Assembly: GCF_025642155.1 (NCBI RefSeq)
Contig: NZ_CP106798.1
Location: 7,316,001-7,380,000 of the forward strand
Reading direction: 5' to 3'
DNA length: 64,000 nt
Source of the DNA: Streptomyces sp. HUAS 15-9
GTDB lineage: Bacteria > Actinomycetota > Actinomycetes > Streptomycetales > Streptomycetaceae
Translations under genes and position numbers: made by a program
The notes under the pieces: generated by a model
Told to the model about the DNA's origin: nothing
The model's database searches: none
Seen by the model: the letters and a program-made list of their open reading frames with translations, nothing else
Part shown: positions 26,618 through 33,763 of the stretch, piece by piece
How positions within the stretch are numbered: position 1 is the first letter of the stretch
Layout: each line of letters begins with the position of its first letter

Positions 26618-26998
26618 TCAGGTACGGCTCGCCAGCGCCTCGGCCAGTTGCTGGACGTTGGCGTAGCGCGCCCCGCGCGGCAGCCGCCGGACCGCCTGGA
26701 TCAGCGTGTCGGGCGCCTGCCCCCGGTGCAGGGCGCCGGCCAGCTCGCCCGGTGCCGCGGGGAAGTCGCCGCGCCCCAGATGCCGGGCCAGGTCCAGCCG
26801 TACCGTCGCAAGGGGTGGCCGCTCGCTCTTGCCCGGCACCACCGGACCGCGCCAGATCTCGGGGTCGTCCTCGGCGGGGGGCTCCGGGTCCTGCCACTCC
26901 TCGGTGCGGGTGGGGTGCCCCGACCTGAGCAGGTCCTGGAGCTCGTGCTTCATCTCGTCGTCCCGGTGAGCGCTCAGCCGGGCGCTGCCTCGCTGCAT
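26618..26998 (-). CDS. DUF2795-domain protein
   Basis: A 126-aa protein. ATG 26998 is chosen because GGAGG lies 6 nt upstream; MKHEL (ATG 26953) is the alternative. The C-terminal about 60 residues resemble DUF2795 (VRLDLARHLGRGDFPA, QAVRRLPRGARYANVQQLAEAL). The N-terminal half is acidic and unstructured. The domain's function is unknown. It is co-oriented with the PfpI-like gene downstream, and both could be one transcript. Confidence 0.7.
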   Translation of the reverse strand: MQRGSARLSAHRDDEMKHELQDLLRSGHPTRTEEWQDPEPPAEDDPEIWRGPVVPGKSERPPLATVRLDLARHLGRGDFPAAPGELAGALHRGQAPDTLIQAVRRLPRGARYANVQQLAEALASRT

Positions 26999-27251
26999 GG
27001 CTCCCTCCAGGGGTACAGGGGGTGCGTGTTCAGGGAGTGTGCTCCGCGTACCCGAACACCGGGCGCCGACACCACACGAACGCGGGTGTTTGCCCCCGGA
27101 GGCCACGGGCAGGCGCACAGTCAGTGCTTCGGACAGGAGGCACGTCCGTGGGAGCGGCGAACCAGTCGCCACGGGTGTGTCCGTCCGAGGCCGCCCAGGC
27201 GCTCCCACGGTGACCGTCCGACCCAGCAGTCCAGGGGAGTTGCGACGCACC
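26999..27251. other. Divergent intergenic region before the sigma factor gene
   Basis: About 250 nt between the DUF2795 start and the sigma factor start; both genes must have promoters here. I see GTGTTTG followed at 15 nt by GGGCAG (about 27088-27113), which only loosely resembles a SigB-type GTTT-N14-16-GGGTAC promoter. No clear gene. Confidence 0.3.
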
Positions 27252-28055
27252 ATGCCGAATCGAGCGAGCACGAAGCAGCACCCGCACGACGACGCACCCG
27301 ACACCGCCCAGGCGTTCCGCGAACTCGCCGTGCTCCCTGCGGGGCCCCGGCGCGACCGGCTCCGCCACGAGATCGTCGAGGCCTGGCTGCCCATGGCCGA
27401 CCGGATCGCGGGACGGTTCCGCAGCCGCGGCGAGAGCTTCGAGGACCTGCGCCAGGTCGCCGCCCTCGGTCTCGTCAAGGCCGTGGACCGGTTCGACCCC
27501 GGGCGCGGCAAGGCCTTCGAGAGCTACGCGGTGCCCACGGTCACCGGTGAGATCAAGCGGCACTTCCGCGACCACATGTGGACCCTGCACGTGCCGCGCC
27601 GGGTCCAGGACCTGCGCAATCGGGTCCGCTTCGCCTGCCGGGACCTCTCGCAGACCGGCGCGGGGCCGCGGCCCGCCGTCGCCGAGATCGCCGAGTACAC
27701 CGACCTGAGCGAGGACGACGTCCGGGTCGGACTCGAGGCGCTGGACAGCTTCACCGCGCTGTCCCTTGACGCGGAGCTGCCCGGCAGCGGGGACGGGTAC
27801 TCGCTGGCCGACGCCCTCGGTTCGGCCGACCCCGCCATCGACACGGTCGTGGACCGGGAGGCCGTCAAGCCCCGGCTGGCCGCCCTGCCCGAGCGCGAGC
27901 GGGTCATCCTCTACATGCGGTTCTTCGGGGACATGACACAGGGCAGGATCGCCGAGCAGCTGGGCATCTCGCAGATGCACGTGTCCCGGCTGATCAGCCG
28001 GTGCTGCGAGCGACTGCGCGACCAGGTGATGCGGGACGTGGACGTCACCCGATAG
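27252..28055 (+). CDS. SigB/SigF/SigG-family RNA polymerase sigma factor
   Basis: A 267-aa group 3 sigma factor. Region 2: EDLRQVAALGLVKAVDRFDP then FESYAVPTVTGEIKRHFRDH. Region 3: ISEYTDL-type helix (AEIAEYTDLSEDDV). Region 4: PERERVILYMRFFGDMTQGRIAEQLGISQMHVSRLI. This is the stress/differentiation SigB type of Streptomyces, normally controlled by anti-sigma kinases. No anti-sigma gene is adjacent. ATG 27252 has only a weak AGGGGAG 12 nt upstream; GTG 27210 is an alternative. Confidence 0.92.
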   Translation: MPNRASTKQHPHDDAPDTAQAFRELAVLPAGPRRDRLRHEIVEAWLPMADRIAGRFRSRGESFEDLRQVAALGLVKAVDRFDPGRGKAFESYAVPTVTGEIKRHFRDHMWTLHVPRRVQDLRNRVRFACRDLSQTGAGPRPAVAEIAEYTDLSEDDVRVGLEALDSFTALSLDAELPGSGDGYSLADALGSADPAIDTVVDREAVKPRLAALPERERVILYMRFFGDMTQGRIAEQLGISQMHVSRLISRCCERLRDQVMRDVDVTR

Positions 28056-28083
28056 GCCGGTCGGGTTCCCGCGAATGGGGTCC

Positions 28084-28104
28084 GGCCGCGCGCGAGGCGC
28101 GGCC
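28084..28104 (+). terminator. Hairpin after the sigma factor gene
   Basis: GGCCGCGC (28084-28091) and GCGCGGCC (28097-28104) form a perfect 8-bp stem with a 5-nt loop, 28 nt after the sigma factor stop. Confidence 0.6.
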
Positions 28105-28176
28105 CGGCGGGCTGTGATGGCTGCGGGAGGTACGACCTAGGTGCCCCCGCAGCCGTCCGTCTGAGGAGCCCGTCCC

Positions 28177-29268
28177 ATGCGACGCACCGCTCGTGCCCTG
28201 CCCGTGGCCGCCCTGGCCGCGGCCGCCCTCGGCATCGCGATACCGACCGCCCGGGCCGACCCCGCCGCGGAGGTCAGCCCGGGCAGCGTCCGCCCCGGTG
28301 ACAGCGTCACCGTCGCCGTCACCTGCGATGCGGTCGAGGGAACCGCCCCGGAGACGATCGACGCCTCCTCGCCCGCCTTCGAGGGGGGAACGGTGCGGCT
28401 GCGCCGGGTCACCGCCACGGACGGCCGTACGGCTGGGACCGCCGGGACCGCGTATCGGGGTACCGCTCGGATTGCCTCTGGCGAGGACGGCCAGAGCGAT
28501 GCGGACGCGGCAGGGCAGGACGCCGCGGGGACGGCGGTCGACGGTACGTGTCCCGGCGCGGCCGGTGCGCGGGGGCAGGCCTGGAGCGCGGAGGTCTCGA
28601 TGCCCCGCGCCGACGTCGACACCGATGTCGCCGCCGATGCCGATGCCGACGGCACCGTCGTAGGCCCGGGCACGGTCAAGGGTGCCGATTCCGGTGCGGG
28701 CATCGACGACACCGTGCCGTGCGACGACGCGAAGGCCTGCGGTGCGTCGCAGGCGTGCGGGGACGACCAGGGGCGGGAGTGCGGGCAGTCCCAGCCCGCG
28801 GGGGACGGCCGGGAGACTTCCACGGACGGCCGGAAGACATCGGGCGATGGCCGGGAGACGTCGGGCGATGGCCGGGAGACGTCGGGCGATGGCCGGGAGA
28901 CGTCGGGCGATGGCCGGGAGACGTCGGGTGACGGCCATGAGTCGTCGGGTGACGGCCATGAGTCGTCGGGTGACGGCCGGGAATCCTCCGGGGACGGCTG
29001 GGAGCCCTCCGGGGACGGGCGGCAGTGCGGGGAGTCCGGGCAGTCCGGGGGTGCATCCTGTAGCGACGGCGGGCGTACGTGCTCCGAGTCCCGGGGCGAC
29101 TCCACCTGCGGCCCGGCCGTCATCCAGCAGGGTGTGGACGCTGGGGAGGGCGGCGCCTTCAACGGGTCCGTTCCGGTGCTGGTCGTCGGCGGACTGCTGA
29201 TCGCGGGCGCGCTCGGTGCGGCCGTGCACCGACTGGTAGGGGACCGGGAGCGGGCCGGGGACGGCTGA
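28177..29268 (+). CDS. Secreted, membrane-anchored repeat protein
   Basis: A 363-aa protein. A Sec signal peptide spans about residues 1-28 (RRTARALPVAALAAAALGIA ending ARADPA). A short beta-rich segment follows (PGSVRPGDSVTVAVTCDA) and resembles the N-terminal part of actinobacterial cell-surface proteins. Then come low-complexity Asp/Ala-rich sequence, ten ETSGDGR-type repeats (213-282), a Cys-rich patch and a C-terminal membrane helix (VPVLVVGGLLIAGALGAAVH) with a basic tail. There is no sortase motif. Function unknown; probably a surface-exposed stalk. Confidence 0.8.
   Translation: MRRTARALPVAALAAAALGIAIPTARADPAAEVSPGSVRPGDSVTVAVTCDAVEGTAPETIDASSPAFEGGTVRLRRVTATDGRTAGTAGTAYRGTARIASGEDGQSDADAAGQDAAGTAVDGTCPGAAGARGQAWSAEVSMPRADVDTDVAADADADGTVVGPGTVKGADSGAGIDDTVPCDDAKACGASQACGDDQGRECGQSQPAGDGRETSTDGRKTSGDGRETSGDGRETSGDGRETSGDGRETSGDGHESSGDGHESSGDGRESSGDGWEPSGDGRQCGESGQSGGASCSDGGRTCSESRGDSTCGPAVIQQGVDAGEGGAFNGSVPVLVVGGLLIAGALGAAVHRLVGDRERAGDG
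28813..29022 (+). repeat. Ten tandem 21-bp repeats
   Basis: Ten in-frame copies of a 21-bp unit coding (E/K)(T/S/P)S(G/T)DG(R/H/W). Units 2-6 are nearly identical at DNA level; the outer ones have drifted, as expected when a tandem array grows from the middle. Confidence 0.93.
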
Positions 29269-29348
29269 CACCGGCCGAGGCAGCGGCCGACGGCAGAGCA
29301 CGGACCGTACGGACGGCACAGGGCACCACGGACTGCGCGGAGGCGGAC

Positions 29349-30596
29349 ATGCGGCGGACGCACCTTGAAGGCCACGGCCCCGTCCGCTACGGGCCGCCCC
29401 TGCCCGACGACGGACTGCCCGTCCTGCCGGAGCTCTCCGCCGTGCTCACCGCGGCGGCGAACCGTCCCGGGGAGGAGCCGGTCGGCGGCGGCCCCGAGCT
29501 CCTGGAGGCGGCCGGCGGCTACTGGGCGCGGCGCGGGCTGCCCACCGGGACGGACCGCGTGGCGGCCGGGCCCGGAGCGCCGTCGCTGCTGCTCGCCCTG
29601 ACCGCCGCGCTCGGCGGTGACGTCCTGGTGCCCAGGCCCTGCGCGGCCTGGTGGGCACCGTACGCGCGGCTGCTGGGCAGACCCGTCTTCCACGTGGCCA
29701 CACCGGCCGAGTGCGGCGGCGTACCGGACCCGTACGCCCTGCTGGAGACCGTGCGCCGGGTCCGCGCCGAGGGCGGCGACCCGCGGCTGCTCGTGCTCTC
29801 CGTCGCCGACGACCCGACCGCCACCGTCGCACCGCCCGAGCTGCTGCACGAGACAGTCGAGGCCGCCGAGGGCGAGGGACTGCACCTGGTCAGCGACGAG
29901 ACGTGGCGCGACACCCTGCACGACCCGCACGGCACCGTGCTGCTCAGCCCCGCCGAGATGCTCCCCGAGCGCGTCACCGTGGTCAGCGACCTGGCGGGCG
30001 CGCTGCTGCCGCCGGGCTGGCCCGCGGCCGTCGCCCGCTTTCCCGAGGGAGACACCGGGGAGGCGCTGCACGCGCGCGTGCTGGACGTGCTCACCGCACT
30101 GGGGGCGCGTGTCGCCGGACCGGTCGCGGCCGCCGCCGGGTACGCGCTCGGCGAACCCGAGCCGGTCACCGTACGCCGCGACGCCGCCGTACGCCTGCAC
30201 GCGCGCGTGGCCGCCGCCGTGCACGCCGCGGTCGTCGCCGCGGGCGCCCTGTCCCGTCCGCCGCAGGCCGGCCGCCACCTGTACGTCGACCTCGGTGAGC
30301 TGCGCTCCGCGCTCGGTGCGCACGACGTCGGCGACGCACAGGAGTTGGAGGACTTCCTCACGGCCCGGCTCGGCATGTTCGCGCCCGGCGGCCACCGCTT
30401 CGGCGACGACCTCGGGGCGCTGCGCGTGCGGCTGTCCACGGGGCCGCTGCTGGGCGGTACGGACGAGGAACGCACGGAATGCCTCATGTCACCCTCACCG
30501 TTGGAACTGCCACACGTGCAACGCGCGTTGATCTCCTTGAGGTCGGTCTTCGACGATCTCCGCGACGACGCTCAGCGATGGGAGCCTCCTCGATGA
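29349..30596 (+). CDS. Aminotransferase class I/II-fold protein without any lysine
   Basis: A 415-aa protein with a fold-type I PLP-enzyme layout: GAPSLLLALTAALGGDVLVPRPCAAWW, and HLVSDETWRDTL, which holds the Asp that normally pairs with the PLP ring nitrogen. At the place of the PLP-binding lysine (normally a VVSxxSK motif) it reads VVSDLAGALLPPGW. I find no lysine anywhere in the protein, so it cannot form the usual internal aldimine. It may be a pseudo-enzyme or a ligand-binding protein. An ATGA overlap couples it to the MBL-fold gene. Confidence 0.75.
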   Translation: MRRTHLEGHGPVRYGPPLPDDGLPVLPELSAVLTAAANRPGEEPVGGGPELLEAAGGYWARRGLPTGTDRVAAGPGAPSLLLALTAALGGDVLVPRPCAAWWAPYARLLGRPVFHVATPAECGGVPDPYALLETVRRVRAEGGDPRLLVLSVADDPTATVAPPELLHETVEAAEGEGLHLVSDETWRDTLHDPHGTVLLSPAEMLPERVTVVSDLAGALLPPGWPAAVARFPEGDTGEALHARVLDVLTALGARVAGPVAAAAGYALGEPEPVTVRRDAAVRLHARVAAAVHAAVVAAGALSRPPQAGRHLYVDLGELRSALGAHDVGDAQELEDFLTARLGMFAPGGHRFGDDLGALRVRLSTGPLLGGTDEERTECLMSPSPLELPHVQRALISLRSVFDDLRDDAQRWEPPR

Positions 30597-31675
30597 CGCA
30601 GCAGACGCAGCCGCCCGGGACCACCGCCACGACGACGACCAGGGAAGCCGACGTTCCGCCGGCCCCGGCGGCCCCGCCCGCCCCCACCTCCTTCGCGCCT
30701 CCGTTCCCGCCTCTCGCCGACCCCCGTCCCCTGGGCGAACTCCGGTTCTGGCCACGGACCTTCCACGACCGGCTCAGCGCACCCCTGCCCGGCTTCAAGG
30801 CCATCGCCCGCTTCGCCCGCGAGGGTTCCGTACGACCCGGACCCGAGGGCCTCGCCGACATCCCGCACCTCCCCTTCGAACCCGGCCCGCTGCCCCGCAC
30901 CGACGCCCGCACGGTCGCCGTCACCTGGGCGGGCCACGCCAGTTGGGTCCTGCGAACAGGCGGGCTCACCGTCCTCACCGACCCGGTCTGGTCTCGCCGG
31001 ATCCTCGGCACCCCGGCCCGGGTCACCCCCGTCGGGGTCGCCTGGGAGGCGCTGCCGCGCGTCGACGCCGTGGTGATCAGTCACAACCACTACGACCACC
31101 TGGACGCCCCGACCCTGCGCCGGCTCCCGCGCGACACACCGGTGTTCGTCCCGGCCGGCCTCGGCAGCTGGTTCCGCCGCCGCCGGTTCACCGTCGTCAC
31201 CGAGCTCGACTGGTGGGAGGCGGCCGAACTGTCCGGCGTCCGCTTCGACTTCGTGCCCGCCCACCACTGGTCCAAGCGCACCCTCACCGACACCTGTCAC
31301 AGCCTGTGGGGCGGCTGGGTGCTCACCGCCCCGGGCGGACAGCGCGTCTACTTCGCGGGTGACACGGGATACGGCCACTGGTTCTCCCGTATCGGCCGCC
31401 GCTACCCGGGCATAGACCTCGCGCTGCTCCCCATCGGCGCCTACGACCCGCGCTGGTGGCTGAGCGACGTCCACTGCGACCCGGAGGAGGCCGTCCGCGC
31501 CGCCCGCGACCTGGGCGCGCGCCGCATGGCGCCCATGCACTGGGGCACGTTCGTGCTCTCCGCCGAGCCGGTCCTGGAGCCGCTCACCCGGGTGCGGGCC
31601 GCGTGGGCGTCGGCGGGCCTGGACCGCGAGGCCCTGTGGGACCTGCCGGTGGGAGGTTCACGGGTACTGGGCTAG
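30593..31675 (+). CDS. MBL-fold metallo-hydrolase (UlaG/NAPE-PLD-like)
   Basis: A 360-aa protein. After a Pro/Thr-rich N-terminus of about 45 residues, the MBL domain begins with TWAGHASWVLRTGGLTVLTDPVW. It has the zinc motif SHNHYDHLD, the later ligands in FVPAHHW, the Asp in FAGDTGYG and the His in APMHWGTF. The layout is that of NAPE-phospholipase D-like and UlaG-like hydrolases, which act on phosphodiesters, lactones or amides. It is translationally coupled to the lysine-free aminotransferase-like gene, so the two probably work together. Confidence 0.9.
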   Translation: MTQQTQPPGTTATTTTREADVPPAPAAPPAPTSFAPPFPPLADPRPLGELRFWPRTFHDRLSAPLPGFKAIARFAREGSVRPGPEGLADIPHLPFEPGPLPRTDARTVAVTWAGHASWVLRTGGLTVLTDPVWSRRILGTPARVTPVGVAWEALPRVDAVVISHNHYDHLDAPTLRRLPRDTPVFVPAGLGSWFRRRRFTVVTELDWWEAAELSGVRFDFVPAHHWSKRTLTDTCHSLWGGWVLTAPGGQRVYFAGDTGYGHWFSRIGRRYPGIDLALLPIGAYDPRWWLSDVHCDPEEAVRAARDLGARRMAPMHWGTFVLSAEPVLEPLTRVRAAWASAGLDREALWDLPVGGSRVLG

Positions 31676-31709
31676 CCCGACGGCGGTGCAGCCACCCGGG
31701 GTGCGGGGC

Positions 31710-31726
31710 GCGGGGCGCGGCCCCGC
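31710..31726. terminator. Compact GC hairpin between convergent genes
   Basis: GCGGGGC (31710-31716), loop GCG, GCCCCGC (31720-31726), in the 69-nt gap between the convergent MBL and DedA genes. It could serve both strands. Confidence 0.5.
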
Positions 31727-31744
31727 CTTCCGGGCGAGGCGTCC

Positions 31745-32386
31745 TCACCCCGACCGCTGGACCGGCGGAGCCTTCCGCAGGCGCCGCCAGGCACTCGGCG
31801 TCACGCTGATGAGCAGCGTCAGCGCGATGGCCGCGACCACGCCCTGCCACGGCTCCGGGAAGAGCGAACCGCCGAGGATCCCGATCAGCTGGTAGGTCAC
31901 CGCCCAGGCCAGACACGCCGGCAGGTTGCCGCGGGCGAAGCGGCGCAGCGGCCAGTCGGCGAGCAGACAGGCCAGCATCACCGGGATACGGCCCGCCGGC
32001 ACCAGCCGCGACAGCACGAGCATCGCCACGCCGTGCTCCGCGAGCTTCCCCTGTGCCTGCGTCAGCCGGTCCTCGGGCGCCCGCGCGCGGATCGCGGCCA
32101 GCCACCGCGACCCGTTCTTCGAGCCCATCCCGCGCCGCCCCAGCAGATACAGCGCCCCGTCCCCCAGGAACGCGGCCAGCGACGCCGTCACGAACACCAG
32201 CGCCAGCGAGAAGGGCGCCGTCTGATGGAACGCCACCACCGCCGCCGAACTCACCAGCGCCCCGGTCGGCACCACCGGCACCAGCGCCCCGATCAGCACC
32301 AGCAGGAACAGCGACGGATAGCCGATCGCCTGCTGGGTGGACTCCGGCGGCACGGCCGCTCTCGCGGCGTCGGCGAGCCAGTTCAC
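31745..32386 (-). CDS. DedA-family membrane protein
   Basis: A 213-aa membrane protein with about five hydrophobic segments. The DedA-type motifs are PVVPTGALVSSAAVVAF near the start, GRRGMGSKNGSRW and the amphipathic SRLVPAGRIPVMLACLLA. DedA proteins take part in lipid (undecaprenyl phosphate or phospholipid) translocation and membrane homeostasis. The 4-nt ATGA overlap couples it to the upstream MBL gene. Confidence 0.88.
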   Translation of the reverse strand: MNWLADAARAAVPPESTQQAIGYPSLFLLVLIGALVPVVPTGALVSSAAVVAFHQTAPFSLALVFVTASLAAFLGDGALYLLGRRGMGSKNGSRWLAAIRARAPEDRLTQAQGKLAEHGVAMLVLSRLVPAGRIPVMLACLLADWPLRRFARGNLPACLAWAVTYQLIGILGGSLFPEPWQGVVAAIALTLLISVTPSAWRRLRKAPPVQRSG

Positions 32387-33156
32387 CGCGCGACCTCCAG
32401 GCGCACACCCTCCCCGTGCCCGAGTTTGTGCACCGTCACTTGAGGCGCGTACTCGGCAGCCAGGCGCACGAACTCATCACCCGGCGCATGGAATTCATGG
32501 GGGCGCACGGCATCCATGCCGATCGGCCAGTACGTGCCGTAGTGCACCGGAACCGCGCTGCGCGGCGCGAGCCGGGCCAGCGCCTGGGCGGCCCGTCCCG
32601 CGTCCAGATGCCCCGGGCCGAGGTACGGCCCCCAGCCGCCGACCGGCAGCAGCGCCACGTCCACCGGCCCGACCTCCTCGGCCATGGAGTCGAACAGTCC
32701 GGTGTCCCCGGCGAAGTAGGTCCGTGCCTCGCCCTCGACGACATACCCCAGGGCGGGGGAGCGGTGCGGGCCGATCGGCAGCCGCCGCCCGTCGTGACGT
32801 GCGGACACCGCCCTGACGACCAGGTCACCGACCACGGTCTCGTCCCCGGGGGCCACCTCGGCGAGGCGCAGATGGGTGAGCCGGCGCAGCCCCGGTACCG
32901 CCCGTGGTGCGCCCCGGGGCACGAGCAGGCGCGTGCCCGGGGCGAGCCGGGCCAGCGAGGGCAGATGCAGATGGTCGGCGTGCAGATGCGAGACGAGTGC
33001 CACGTCCGCGCGGCGGGCGTCGGGGGCGGGCGGCGCACCCCGGCGGCGGCGTAGGTGCGCGAGTCTGTTCGCGAACAGAGGATCGGTGAGTACACGTATG
33101 TTCGAGTCGACTACCGTGCAGGTGGCGTGACCCCACCAGGTGATCTCCACCGGCAC
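32383..33156 (-). CDS. MBL-fold metallo-hydrolase
   Basis: A 257-aa protein starting MPVEITWWGHATCTV. Zinc motif SHLHADHLHLPS, Asp in YFAGDTGLFDSM and His in VPVHYGTYW; the whole protein is the UlaG-like minimal MBL domain. It differs from the MBL protein at 30593 by lacking the N-terminal extension. Substrate unknown. It forms a two-gene unit with DedA. Confidence 0.9.
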   Translation of the reverse strand: MPVEITWWGHATCTVVDSNIRVLTDPLFANRLAHLRRRRGAPPAPDARRADVALVSHLHADHLHLPSLARLAPGTRLLVPRGAPRAVPGLRRLTHLRLAEVAPGDETVVGDLVVRAVSARHDGRRLPIGPHRSPALGYVVEGEARTYFAGDTGLFDSMAEEVGPVDVALLPVGGWGPYLGPGHLDAGRAAQALARLAPRSAVPVHYGTYWPIGMDAVRPHEFHAPGDEFVRLAAEYAPQVTVHKLGHGEGVRLEVAR

Positions 33157-33240
33157 CCTCTTCGCCTCCTTCGCGCGACTCCCCGAAGCCTACGGGCAGG
33201 AGTAGGGTCGGCGGCGAAACCCGGAGGTGAGGGGGACACC

Positions 33241-33642
33241 ATGGGACCGGTTCGGGTCACGGCGATCGCCAGTCTGACGCCGCTCGAGGAGCTGGAGGCG
33301 GATCCCTTCCTCGTGGATTCCCGCAGTCAGCACGCGATGTGCGCCCGCTGGGCCGCCGAGCGCGGCTATGTCGTGGCGCGGGAGCTGCTGGTGCGTGGCT
33401 TGCGGCCCGACCACTGCGTGCTGTGGGACGGGGTCCGGCCCGGGGTGGACCTGTTCGTCGCGCCCAGCCGGCGGGTGCTGGAGAGCGCCCTGTCCTCCGC
33501 CGACGAGTTCACCGCGGAATGCGCCCGGCGCGGGGTGCGGGTCGAGACGGTCGGCTGCGCGGAACCGCTGTACGACGCCCAGATGAAGGCCCGTGTCCAC
33601 CGGCGCCTGTCGATGCCGACCGCGGGGTACGACGGCCGCTAG
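33241..33642 (+). CDS. Conserved hypothetical protein, weakly resolvase-like
   Basis: A 133-aa protein from ATG 33241, with GGAGGTGAGGGGG upstream. The pattern SRSQHAMCARWAAERGYVV followed by DEFTAECARRGVRVETV is faintly like the N-terminal domain of serine recombinases, but the catalytic Ser context (YxRVS) and the recombinase domain are missing. It could be a descended, non-recombining relative. No function assigned. Confidence 0.6.
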   Translation: MGPVRVTAIASLTPLEELEADPFLVDSRSQHAMCARWAAERGYVVARELLVRGLRPDHCVLWDGVRPGVDLFVAPSRRVLESALSSADEFTAECARRGVRVETVGCAEPLYDAQMKARVHRRLSMPTAGYDGR

Positions 33643-33763
33643 AAGCCGGGATGATCCGGACCACACCCCCTGGGTCCTGCGGCGAAGGTCCCTGATGTCC
33701 GGCCCGCCCCCCTGTGACAAGGTGGAGCAAGGCCCGCGCCGGTGACGGGCCGGGACGTGAGGT

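Noticed and set aside
27088..27113. SigB-type promoter before the sigma factor gene
   Set aside because: GTGTTTG-N-GGGCAG departs from GGGTAC at key bases; noted only as a weak resemblance.
33241..33642. Serine recombinase / mobile element
   Set aside because: Only a faint N-terminal resemblance; no catalytic Ser context, no recombinase domain, no attachment sites nearby.
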